Assembly (NCBI GenBank): GCA_009392675.1
Contig: VFFY01000239.1
Span: 1-5,346 of the forward strand
Reading direction: 5' to 3'
DNA from: SAR202 cluster bacterium
GTDB taxonomy: Bacteria; Chloroflexota; Dehalococcoidia; Lucifugimonadales; UBA826
Length of the DNA stretch: 5,346 bases
How positions within the stretch are numbered: position 1 is the stretch's first letter; each line of letters starts with the position of its first letter. The notes under the pieces were generated by a model. That model saw only the letters and a list, made by a program, of their open reading frames with translations. It was not told the DNA's origin and did not search any database. A program made the translations under genes and the position numbers. Positions 1-5,346 of this stretch are shown here, piece after piece.

Positions 1-1082
1 AATATTACACCTTCCTCAGCAGCAGATTTTGTTAATGCAGCCGAGTCGACACCTAAACATCTTGGCCACAGGAAAAATCCTCCTTTAGGCTCAATAAATT
101 CCAGGTAATTTGAACAATGCTGGGTCAGTGAGCTAGTGAGGGCTTTACATTGAGACTTGTACAAATTCCTCATTCTTTTTACGTGTGTCGAATATTCAGA
201 TGATTCTATAAAACGACTTACTGCCGTTTGTATGAAAGGAGCATTACCCATATCAGATCTAGTTTTTCTGATGGCATCGATAGCCTTAGCGGAACCTTGC
301 AGCCAACCTAATCTAAGACCTGTCGCAATAGTTTTACTGAAAGTTCCCATACGTAATACCCCTTCCCCACCGTTCATAGAATACATATCAAGCGGAGGTG
401 TGTCTTCAAAAAACAAGCCACTGTACGTAGAATCCTCTAAAATAATAATTCCATTTTCTAATGCCAATTGGCCGATCATACGACGATTATTTTCAGACAT
501 AGTCACACCGGTAGGATTGTGGAAATCATCTATGGTGTAGATTCCTTTAATTACATCCCCACTTCGCCTACACCTTGCCACTATTTCCTCAATTGCCTGG
601 TAGGACATGCCTTCCGGGGTTATTGGTACCTCTATAATTTTTCCTTGATACTTAAGAATGGTCTCGACGGTGCCAGAGAAGCTTGGGCCCTCTACCAAAA
701 CAATATCTCCAGGATTTAAAAAGGTAGCGCAAAAACTTTCCATGCACCCAGATCCACCATTAAAAAGTATGAAATTGTCTGGAGTTTGAGACAAAGAGGT
801 AAATCCATTACTCGGATCATTTAACAATTCTCTTAAATCAATCTTCCCTCTGCCATACTCATACTCCATCTCCACAAATCTACCGGAAGATAAAACCTTG
901 GAAAAATGATTTGCCAAAGATGCCATGGGTATCCCTTCAGGTACAGGCATACCAACCGCAAGATCTATGGGATCAGAATGATCAGTTGGGATTTCCCATC
1001 TGCTTTCTTCTTCAGCACCGGCACCCAAAGCCTTGGCTCCCGCCGAAAGAATCTTTGTGACATCAAAGTTGGTATTGATCAT
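1..1082 (-). CDS. PLP-dependent class I/II aminotransferase (LysN/MocR-like), partial
   Basis: This is a fold-type I PLP enzyme of the aspartate aminotransferase superfamily, closest in style to 2-aminoadipate (LysN-type) and MocR-type aminotransferases; it should transfer an amino group between an amino acid and a 2-oxo acid in the cytoplasm. The window holds 360 codons plus two bases; the C-terminal end runs off the left edge. Visible motifs, numbered from the chosen start, are a cofactor-phosphate loop GGSGCMES near 109-116, DDFHNPTG at 185-192 (substrate/PLP Asn-Pro), EDSTYSG at 216-222 (Asp217 for the pyridine nitrogen, Tyr220), TFSKTIATGLRLGW at 247-260 with Schiff-base Lys250, and GGFFLWPR at 334-341. 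An in-frame ATG lies four codons upstream at 1094, but only the ATG at 1082 has a Shine-Dalgarno sequence (GAGGG, 5-base spacing), so I chose 1082. The family assignment is firm. The substrate is not readable: several otherwise typical positions differ (DDFHNPTG instead of PxFQNPTG, EDSTY instead of EDDPY). It is transcribed divergently from the DUF1800 operon. Confidence 0.93.
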   Translation of the reverse strand, partial: MINTNFDVTKILSAGAKALGAGAEEESRWEIPTDHSDPIDLAVGMPVPEGIPMASLANHFSKVLSSGRFVEMEYEYGRGKIDLRELLNDPSNGFTSLSQTPDNFILFNGGSGCMESFCATFLNPGDIVLVEGPSFSGTVETILKYQGKIIEVPITPEGMSYQAIEEIVARCRRSGDVIKGIYTIDDFHNPTGVTMSENNRRMIGQLALENGIIILEDSTYSGLFFEDTPPLDMYSMNGGEGVLRMGTFSKTIATGLRLGWLQGSAKAIDAIRKTRSDMGNAPFIQTAVSRFIESSEYSTHVKRMRNLYKSQCKALTSSLTQHCSNYLEFIEPKGGFFLWPRCLGVDSAALTKSAAEEGVI

Positions 1083-1087
1083 TGAAT

Positions 1088-1092
1088 CCCTC
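1088..1092 (-). promoter_or_regulatory. Shine-Dalgarno of the aminotransferase
   Basis: Read on the minus strand this is GAGGG, five bases before the ATG at 1082-1080. The upstream ATG at 1094 has only TTGTAGCA before it, with no purine-rich ribosome site. This decides the shorter start; the difference is four residues (MRDS). Confidence 0.6.
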
Positions 1093-1113
1093 ATTGCTAC
1101 AAATAACCAAATA

Positions 1114-1119
1114 ATTGTA
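1114..1119 (-). promoter_or_regulatory. Possible -10 box for the aminotransferase
   Basis: On the minus strand this reads TACAAT, five of six matches to the TATAAT consensus, about 30 bases before the start codon. No convincing -35 hexamer sits 16-18 bases upstream; a TTGATT lies only 14 bases away, which is too close. It is a weak promoter call based on position and the -10 box alone. Confidence 0.3.
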
Positions 1120-1128
1120 CCGCGTGAA

Positions 1129-1139
1129 TTGATAATCAA
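1129..1139. promoter_or_regulatory. Small palindrome in the divergent intergenic region
   Basis: TTGAT-A-ATCAA is a perfect inverted repeat with 5-base arms around one central base. It sits between the two divergent start regions and just upstream of the possible aminotransferase -10 box. That is a plausible place for an operator, but an AT-rich palindrome this short can arise by chance. No regulator gene is present in the window to pair it with. Confidence 0.2.
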
Positions 1140-1163
1140 ACAGGCCTAAAAGGTACGCCTCGC

Positions 1164-1173
1164 ATTCTAGAAT
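1164..1173. promoter_or_regulatory. 10-bp perfect palindrome near the -35 region of the operon
   Basis: ATTCTAGAAT is a perfect 10-base palindrome. It touches the candidate -35 element (1173-1178) of the DUF1800-DUF1501-NHL operon, where a bound repressor could block RNA polymerase. The operator role is inferred only from symmetry and position; chance occurrence cannot be excluded. Confidence 0.2.
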
Positions 1174-1201
1174 TAGAAAGAATCTTCACTTTCGCTATAA
1201 T
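1173..1201 (+). promoter_or_regulatory. Candidate sigma-70-type promoter of the DUF1800 operon
   Basis: A perfect -10 hexamer TATAAT lies at 1196-1201. A weak -35 candidate TTAGAA (three of six consensus matches) lies at 1173-1178, with a 17-base spacer. Transcription would begin near 1208, leaving a leader of about 40 bases with the Shine-Dalgarno sequence at 1236-1240. The -10 box is strong and the -35 box is poor. The second TATAAT at 1217-1222 is an alternative or additional start element. Confidence 0.5.
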
Positions 1202-1229
1202 GGGCAAAAGTTTCGCTATAATGGCAAAA
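1190..1229 (+). repeat. Tandem 21-bp direct repeat, each copy with TATAAT
   Basis: TTTCGCTATAATGG followed by a C-and-A run appears twice, beginning at 1190 and at 1211, so the period is 21 bases. The copies differ only by one G in the run after TATAAT and by the junction base. Each holds a perfect TATAAT (1196-1201 and 1217-1222). The repeat sits just before the real start of the DUF1800 gene and probably duplicates the promoter -10 region. Because 21 is a multiple of three, the two TATAATG strings also make two in-frame ATG codons (1200 and 1221) that could be mistaken for starts. Confidence 0.8.
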
Positions 1230-1235
1230 ATTTAT

Positions 1236-1240
1236 AAGGA
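1236..1240 (+). promoter_or_regulatory. Shine-Dalgarno of the DUF1800 gene
   Basis: AAGGA stands seven bases before the ATG at 1248. The earlier in-frame ATGs at 1200 and 1221 are not preceded by purine-rich sites and overlap the two TATAAT boxes. This site therefore decides the start at 1248. Confidence 0.75.
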
Positions 1241-1247
1241 AAATGCT

Positions 1248-2639
1248 ATGAAATCAGAAAGACAACTTGTAGCACACTTGATGAGGAGAGCAGGGTTTGG
1301 AGCCACCCCTCAAGATTTAGACGACCTTACATCCGACAAATCTTATGAGGAGATTGTAGATGATCTGGTGACGCCAGAAAAATTTGAACCAATCGATATG
1401 TCTTATGTGGAGCGATATTATACAGGTGAACCCGTAGCTGTTCATGTCGGGAAATGGCTTTATAGAATGGTCAACACTGAAAGACCGTTAGAAGAGAAAA
1501 TGTCACTATTTTTGCATCACATATTCCCAGTTGCATGGGGAAAAAGTGAACATGGCCCGTCTTTATATAGAGAGATAGAAATGTTCAGGAATACAGGATT
1601 GACAAATTTTAAAAATATCCTACTCCAGCTGTCTCAAGATCCAGCTATGATTTTTTGGCTCGACAATAACGAAAATCACAAAGATGAAATAAATGAAAAT
1701 TATGGGAGAGAACTTTTAGAACTGTTCACCATGGGAGTTGGTAATTACACTGAAGATGACATAAAAAATGCTTCTAGAGCATTTACAGGGTGGACTTTCA
1801 GGCAACCATTATCCCTCTACCCATATGGACATCACCAGGCTGATTTTGAATTTATTCCTGAAGACCATGATTATGATGAAAAAATATTTCTTGGACATGT
1901 TGGCAATTTTGACGGGGAAGACATCATAGATATCATCGTGCAACAGAATGCAGCAGCTAAATTCTTGTCACGACACCTGTACAATTTTTTTGTGGAAGAT
2001 GAGGTTCAGGTACCTTCATGGGAAACGGTAGAACCTAAAAACCCTCAGGCCATTGAAGAATTATCCAAAGCATACATGGAATCCAATGGAGACATGAGAC
2101 ACATATTGAAGACATTGTTTAATTCAGAGTTTTTCAAAAATTCTTTGACCTTGCCCAAAGTAAAAAGTCCCACAGAACTTATAGTCGGGGTAATTAAGCA
2201 AACCGGTGAATTCGACATCCCAACTCCAGGAATTCACGAGTTTGCAGTCACCACACTCAACGGATCTGCCATTGAAGGGCCACTTGCTATTATGGGCCAG
2301 AGACTCATGAACCCACCCACTGTAGAAGGCTGGCATACTGGATCTGAATGGATCGATTCAGGAACGTTAAGTGAAAGGATAGGATTTGTCGAAAAACAGT
2401 TTGCCGATCCTGCAAAACCGGGAGTCTCCGAAATGGTAGGCAGAGCTGGAAGCTTAGATGACAACCCGTCTGAGCTAGTAGACAGATGCCTAGATTTGCT
2501 CGGGGCGGTAAACGTGCGGGATGAAACCTACCAATCCCTTACAGACTATGCTAGAGAACTTAAAGAACTAGAGGATTCCGCTGGAGTTCATAATCTCATC
2601 CAGATGACGGCGTCTACCGTCGATTACCAGTTTGCATAG
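1248..2639 (+). CDS. DUF1800 family protein
   Basis: A 463-residue member of the DUF1800 family, whose biochemical role is unknown; members are often encoded next to DUF1501 proteins, as here. Family signatures in order are LMRRAGFGAT at 11-20, EEKMSLFLHHIF at 82-93, a central ENYGRELLELFTMG at 150-163 followed by the YTEDD and FTGW segments to about 184, GNFDGEDIID near 219-228, NPPTVEGW at 355-362 with an EWIDSGTL segment after it, and a C-terminal ASTVDYQFA that corresponds to the usual family ending. Length is normal and the frame is intact. I see no signal peptide, Tat motif or membrane segment; the N-terminus (MKSERQLVAHLMRRAG) enters the domain directly, so a cytoplasmic location is inferred. 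The start at 1248 is preferred over 1200 because of its Shine-Dalgarno sequence; the longer form would add 16 residues encoded within the promoter repeat. It is first in a three-gene operon with a 22-base gap to the DUF1501 gene. Confidence 0.93.
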   Translation: MKSERQLVAHLMRRAGFGATPQDLDDLTSDKSYEEIVDDLVTPEKFEPIDMSYVERYYTGEPVAVHVGKWLYRMVNTERPLEEKMSLFLHHIFPVAWGKSEHGPSLYREIEMFRNTGLTNFKNILLQLSQDPAMIFWLDNNENHKDEINENYGRELLELFTMGVGNYTEDDIKNASRAFTGWTFRQPLSLYPYGHHQADFEFIPEDHDYDEKIFLGHVGNFDGEDIIDIIVQQNAAAKFLSRHLYNFFVEDEVQVPSWETVEPKNPQAIEELSKAYMESNGDMRHILKTLFNSEFFKNSLTLPKVKSPTELIVGVIKQTGEFDIPTPGIHEFAVTTLNGSAIEGPLAIMGQRLMNPPTVEGWHTGSEWIDSGTLSERIGFVEKQFADPAKPGVSEMVGRAGSLDDNPSELVDRCLDLLGAVNVRDETYQSLTDYARELKELEDSAGVHNLIQMTASTVDYQFA

Positions 2640-2644
2640 AATAT

Positions 2645-2653
2645 AAGGAGAGG
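2645..2653 (+). promoter_or_regulatory. Shine-Dalgarno of the DUF1501 gene
   Basis: AAGGAGAGG lies in the 22-base gap, ending eight bases before the ATG at 2662. It is a strong ribosome site and supports independent initiation within a polycistronic message. Confidence 0.75.
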
Positions 2654-2661
2654 TAACCAAA

Positions 2662-3798
2662 ATGAGCACTGACACTAAAGAAAAAACGCTTGTCGTAATC
2701 CAATTGACTGGCGGTAATGATTTTATGAATACCGTAGTCCCTTATAACAATGAACATTATTATGATGCCAGAAAAAAAATTGTAATCAGTCAAAATGATG
2801 TGTTACCGATTAACGACACATTAGCCATCAACAATAATGCCAGACCTTTGAAAAGACTATTTGATGAAGGAAAGGTGGCTATAGTTCAAGGAATCGGATA
2901 TCCAAACTCAAACAGATCTCATTTTCGTGGAATGGATATATGGCATACGTGCGAACCGGACAGAGTTGGTAGTGAAGGATGGTTAGGGTTAGCCATAAAG
3001 GACCTAGATCCTAAAGGTGAAAATGTTCTGACCGGAGTTAATATAGGACAAGGGCTACCCAGGGCTATGTCTGTCACAGGCGTACCTATAACCTCGGTAG
3101 GAGATTTAGAAGGCTATGGGGTGATGAATAAAATAGAACAAGAGCGCTTAAAGGAAAGAGCTCTGCAAGCCTTCAAAGACATTTACGGGCAAGCTATTGG
3201 GAGTGGACAGGTAGCTGAATATATTGGGAAAACCGGATTAGATGTTTTAAAAGGGGCCGACTTACTGGCAAATGTGGCCGCTCAGTACAAATCCTCTGTG
3301 GAATATGCTGACAACTCTATAGCGAAAAGTTTGAGAGATGTAGCTCGGGTACATTTTGCTAATTTAGGTACCAGGGTTTTTTATACCAATCATGGAGGAT
3401 ACGATACTCACGCCAATGAAATGCCTGCACATCCAAAATTATTAAGTGACCTTAGTGGGGCTATTTCTGATTTTATGGATGATCTTAAAGAACATGACGC
3501 GGCCGACGATGTTGCCATACTGGTCTTCACAGAATTTGGTAGGCGAATGCGAGACAACGGCAGTGGAACAGATCATGGCTCAGGTGGCGGAGCTTTTCTA
3601 ATAGGAAACAATGTGAAAGGAGGACTTTATTCAGAATATCCCTCCCTAAACCCTAACGACTGGGAGCACGGAGAGGATTTAAAGCACACTATAGATTTCC
3701 GTGGAATATATGGCACCGTACTGGAGCAGTGGCTAGGACTCGATGCGAAGCCAATTGTAAAAGGGGAATTCGAGCAGATAAAACCTTTTTATATCTAA
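2662..3798 (+). CDS. DUF1501 family protein (alkaline phosphatase/sulfatase-like fold)
   Basis: A complete 378-residue DUF1501 protein, related to the alkaline phosphatase/sulfatase superfamily of metal-dependent hydrolases; the substrate of the family is not established. The N-terminus carries LVVIQLTGGNDFMNTVVPY (10-28), the usual first strand with GGxD. SNRSHF at 83-88 and the following DIWHT are characteristic. The C-terminal half has GGYDTH at 245-250, a helix leading to VFTEFGRRMRDNGSGTDHG at 288-306, and VKGGLY at 318-323. The Asp and His residues in GGND, GGYDTH and GTDHG are the likely metal ligands by analogy with the superfamily. Many DUF1501 proteins begin with a twin-arginine signal; this one starts almost immediately at the first core strand, so it is probably cytoplasmic. 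It lies between the DUF1800 gene (22-base gap) and the NHL gene (18-base gap), and the DUF1800 product is the expected partner. I am sure of the family and not of any activity. Confidence 0.94.
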   Translation: MSTDTKEKTLVVIQLTGGNDFMNTVVPYNNEHYYDARKKIVISQNDVLPINDTLAINNNARPLKRLFDEGKVAIVQGIGYPNSNRSHFRGMDIWHTCEPDRVGSEGWLGLAIKDLDPKGENVLTGVNIGQGLPRAMSVTGVPITSVGDLEGYGVMNKIEQERLKERALQAFKDIYGQAIGSGQVAEYIGKTGLDVLKGADLLANVAAQYKSSVEYADNSIAKSLRDVARVHFANLGTRVFYTNHGGYDTHANEMPAHPKLLSDLSGAISDFMDDLKEHDAADDVAILVFTEFGRRMRDNGSGTDHGSGGGAFLIGNNVKGGLYSEYPSLNPNDWEHGEDLKHTIDFRGIYGTVLEQWLGLDAKPIVKGEFEQIKPFYI

Positions 3799-3804
3799 CA
3801 AATT

Positions 3805-3809
3805 AGGAG
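3805..3809 (+). promoter_or_regulatory. Shine-Dalgarno of the NHL-repeat gene
   Basis: AGGAG sits seven bases before the ATG at 3817, inside the 18-base gap after the DUF1501 stop codon. It fixes the start at 3817 and supports cotranscription with the two upstream genes. Confidence 0.75.
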
Positions 3810-3816
3810 ACCTACA

Positions 3817-4845
3817 ATGACTCGACCACATGGCCTACTGAGAGCTGGTTATCCATATTCAACAACTTTAGGAATGAGACGAGTAACCAATTTTCCTACA
3901 GATATCGCTTTTGGCGAGGACAACGTTTTGTATGTGTTGCTTAGATCAGAAGGCGTCGCAACCATACGTATATGGTATCGAGACGATATGGAAGAGTTGA
4001 CCGACGAGCTAAAAGGATTTGGTAGTTTCGGATCTGAAGATGGGCAACTTAGATGGCCTGTCAACATAATCACTGACGATTCGGGAAACATATACGTCAG
4101 TGATGAAGCCAATCATCGCATAACTAAATTTGATCCGGACGGAGGGTTCATCAGCAAATTTGGCAGGTATGGTCAAGGTAAAGGCGAATTTGATGGTCCT
4201 TCAGGATTTGCATTGGATAATAACGGACATTTTGTAATATGTGATTCAAAAAATAGTCGGATCCAGAGATACACAAAAGATGGTGAATGCATAGATTCTT
4301 TTGGATCCTACGGCTCGGAACCAGGTCAATTAAATCTCCCGTGGGGTGTGGATTGTGATGAAAATGGGGATATATATGTCTCTGATTGGGGTAATCACAG
4401 GATACAAATTTTTTCACCTGATGGTAAGCTCAAAAAAGTTGTTGGTGAATTTGGGAGTGGCGATGGACAATTCAATAGACCAACCGGCATTACTGTAGAC
4501 AATCACGGGGATTTTTATGTAGCAGACTGGGGTAACAACAGGGTTCTTATGTACAATTCAGAAGGCCAATATATATGGAGTTTTCATGGTGATGCCACTT
4601 TATCAAAAGTGGCCCGCAATTATATGTTGACCAATGCTGTTCCAAACCGGCTAAGGGAAATGGGAAAGCTTGAATCTGAAAAATTTCTGAGAAGGCCACG
4701 GTCGGTAAGAATCGACGATGACTTCAGGTTGTATATACCTGATTTTGAATCTTACAGAATCCAGGTTTATCAAAAAGACTTCATCGAGCTGGACCAAACT
4801 CAGTACGCAGGACCTCTGCGAAACCCCACTTTAGAAGTAACTTAA
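3817..4845 (+). CDS. NHL-repeat beta-propeller protein
   Basis: A 342-residue protein made almost entirely of NHL-type repeats, which fold as a beta-propeller and usually bind proteins or other ligands, or form the scaffold of a lyase or hydrolase. Repeat cores are visible at about 95-105 (SDEANHRITKF), 142-152 (CDSKNSRIQRY), 189-199 (SDWGNHRIQIF), 236-246 (ADWGNNRVLMY) and 308-318 (PDFESYRIQVY). A degenerate first blade around 28-54 brings the total to six. Linkers of the form FGSxGSxxGQ precede the blades at about 68-77, 162-171 and 212-218. A 40-residue charged, probably helical insertion (about 257-292) separates the fifth and sixth blades. There is no signal peptide, lipobox or membrane segment, so a cytoplasmic place is inferred. 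It is the third gene of the DUF1800-DUF1501 operon, which suggests a binding or scaffold role for that pair. Enzymatic activity cannot be ruled in or out. Confidence 0.92.
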   Translation: MTRPHGLLRAGYPYSTTLGMRRVTNFPTDIAFGEDNVLYVLLRSEGVATIRIWYRDDMEELTDELKGFGSFGSEDGQLRWPVNIITDDSGNIYVSDEANHRITKFDPDGGFISKFGRYGQGKGEFDGPSGFALDNNGHFVICDSKNSRIQRYTKDGECIDSFGSYGSEPGQLNLPWGVDCDENGDIYVSDWGNHRIQIFSPDGKLKKVVGEFGSGDGQFNRPTGITVDNHGDFYVADWGNNRVLMYNSEGQYIWSFHGDATLSKVARNYMLTNAVPNRLREMGKLESEKFLRRPRSVRIDDDFRLYIPDFESYRIQVYQKDFIELDQTQYAGPLRNPTLEVT

Positions 4846-4876
4846 TATCTCCCTTGGATAGCTAGTACATACCTAT

Positions 4877-5346
4877 ATGACAAGTGCAGGAAACATTGAA
4901 CCGGAAATAAAGCAGACTCTGGAGATGTTAGGTATAACCTACACCTGGATTGTTGTAGATCCAGATTTCGCAGACACTGAAAATTTCTGCCGGAAATATG
5001 ACTACCCTATGGAAAAATCAGGAAACACTATTTTGGTGGCCTCTAAGAGAGGTGAAAAAAAATATTGTGCCTGTATCGTTTTAGCCACCGCCAAACTTGA
5101 TGTAAATAAAAAAGTTAAGGAATTGATGGGGGTTTCCAGACTCTCTTTTGCTAATACCGAAGAGACCATCCACCTAACTGGTATGATGATTGGCGGTGTG
5201 ACTCCTATTGGTCTGCCCGACACACTGCCAGTTTTCATAGACAGTGATGTGATGACAATTGATTACGTCATAATAGGGGGAGGAAGTAGATCAGGCAAAA
5301 TACAAGTGAATCCTCAAGAACTACTCAAACTACCAAACTCCAAGGT
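4877..5346 (+). CDS. YbaK/EbsC-family aminoacyl-tRNA deacylase, C-terminus cut by window edge
   Basis: This belongs to the YbaK/aminoacyl-tRNA synthetase-associated domain family, whose characterised members hydrolyse mischarged tRNAs (for example Cys-tRNA(Pro) or Ala-tRNA(Pro)) in trans and so protect translation fidelity in the cytoplasm. The window shows 156 residues plus two bases, close to the usual length of about 155-165, so only a few residues are missing. Signatures are TILVASKRG at 51-59, a LDVNKKVKELMG helix region at 74-85, TGMMIGGVTPIGLP at 101-114 including the GxxxP loop (106-110), a VFIDSDVM strand at 119-126 and VIIGGGSRSGKIQV at 131-144 followed by a conserved Pro-x-Glu-Leu. 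ATG 4877 is the only plausible start, because an in-frame TAG lies at 4859-4861. It has no clear Shine-Dalgarno sequence, so translation may be weak or coupled. The gap after the NHL gene is 31 bases; cotranscription is possible but not shown. The tRNA specificity cannot be read from sequence alone. Confidence 0.9.
   Translation, partial: MTSAGNIEPEIKQTLEMLGITYTWIVVDPDFADTENFCRKYDYPMEKSGNTILVASKRGEKKYCACIVLATAKLDVNKKVKELMGVSRLSFANTEETIHLTGMMIGGVTPIGLPDTLPVFIDSDVMTIDYVIIGGGSRSGKIQVNPQELLKLPNSK

Noticed and set aside
157..719. Two plus-strand open frames of 127 and 83 codons
   Set aside because: They lie opposite the aminotransferase gene, which has clear family motifs on the minus strand; their products resemble no family and they have no ribosome sites of note.
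1142..1160. AGGC...GCCT inverted repeat in the intergenic region
   Set aside because: The stem is only four bases with an 11-base loop, and there is no T run; too weak to call a hairpin or terminator.
2124..2464. Minus-strand open frames inside the DUF1800 gene
   Set aside because: They are antisense shadows of a gene with strong family motifs across this stretch.
3849..4417. Minus-strand open frames inside the NHL gene
   Set aside because: They are shadows of the repeat-encoding gene; the recurring composition of NHL repeats keeps the opposite frames open.
4381..4546. Similar DNA stretches around 4381 and 4521 as possible direct repeats
   Set aside because: Both encode the D-W-G-N core of neighbouring NHL blades, so the similarity reflects protein repeats and not a separate DNA element.
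4846..4876. Terminator between the NHL gene and the deacylase
   Set aside because: No GC-rich stem followed by a T run is visible; the only symmetry is the short TAGCTA.
4854..4882. Possible promoter before the deacylase (TTGGAT as -35)
   Set aside because: No -10-like hexamer occurs at 16-18 bases spacing; position 17 bases downstream reads ATGACA.
5002..5238. Minus-strand 78-codon open frame
   Set aside because: It overlaps the deacylase domain, whose GGVTPIGLP and GGGSRS motifs are on the plus strand.
1..5346. CRISPR arrays, tRNA or rRNA genes, insertion sequences, phage or defence genes
   Set aside because: I saw no spaced repeats, RNA gene motifs, transposase or integrase frames; the window is almost fully covered by five housekeeping-style or uncharacterised genes.

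Overview
The window looks like ordinary chromosomal DNA of a free-living bacterium with moderate-to-low GC (roughly low 40s percent by eye). Coding is dense, Shine-Dalgarno sequences are of the AGGAG type, and codon and base use look uniform throughout. I see no phage, plasmid, IS or CRISPR signs. The combination of a DUF1800 protein and a DUF1501 protein, both lacking Tat signals, with an NHL beta-propeller, a LysN/MocR-type aminotransferase and a YbaK-like deacylase resembles marine Chloroflexota (SAR202 / Dehalococcoidia-like) genomes. This assignment rests on remembered protein style, not on a search, and is tentative.

Layout. On the minus strand, from about 1082 to beyond the left edge, lies a PLP-dependent class I/II aminotransferase whose C-terminus is cut off. 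A 165-bp divergent intergenic region (1083-1247) follows, with two short palindromes and a tandem 21-bp repeat in which each copy carries a perfect TATAAT. On the plus strand there is then a tight three-gene run: a DUF1800 protein (1248-2639), a DUF1501 protein (2662-3798) and an NHL-repeat protein (3817-4845). The gaps are 22 and 18 bp, and each gene has its own Shine-Dalgarno sequence, so this is very likely one operon. After 31 bp comes a YbaK/EbsC-family aminoacyl-tRNA deacylase (4877 to beyond the right edge), nearly complete.

How the genes may work together. DUF1800 and DUF1501 proteins are a well-known adjacent pair of unsolved function; DUF1501 belongs to the alkaline phosphatase/sulfatase-like fold. 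Here the pair is followed by a six-bladed NHL propeller, and none of the three has a visible export signal, which is unusual for such pairs in many other phyla. The trio is the best candidate for an under-described system. The flanking aminotransferase and deacylase look like independent metabolic and translation-quality genes, and nothing in the sequence ties them to the trio's function.
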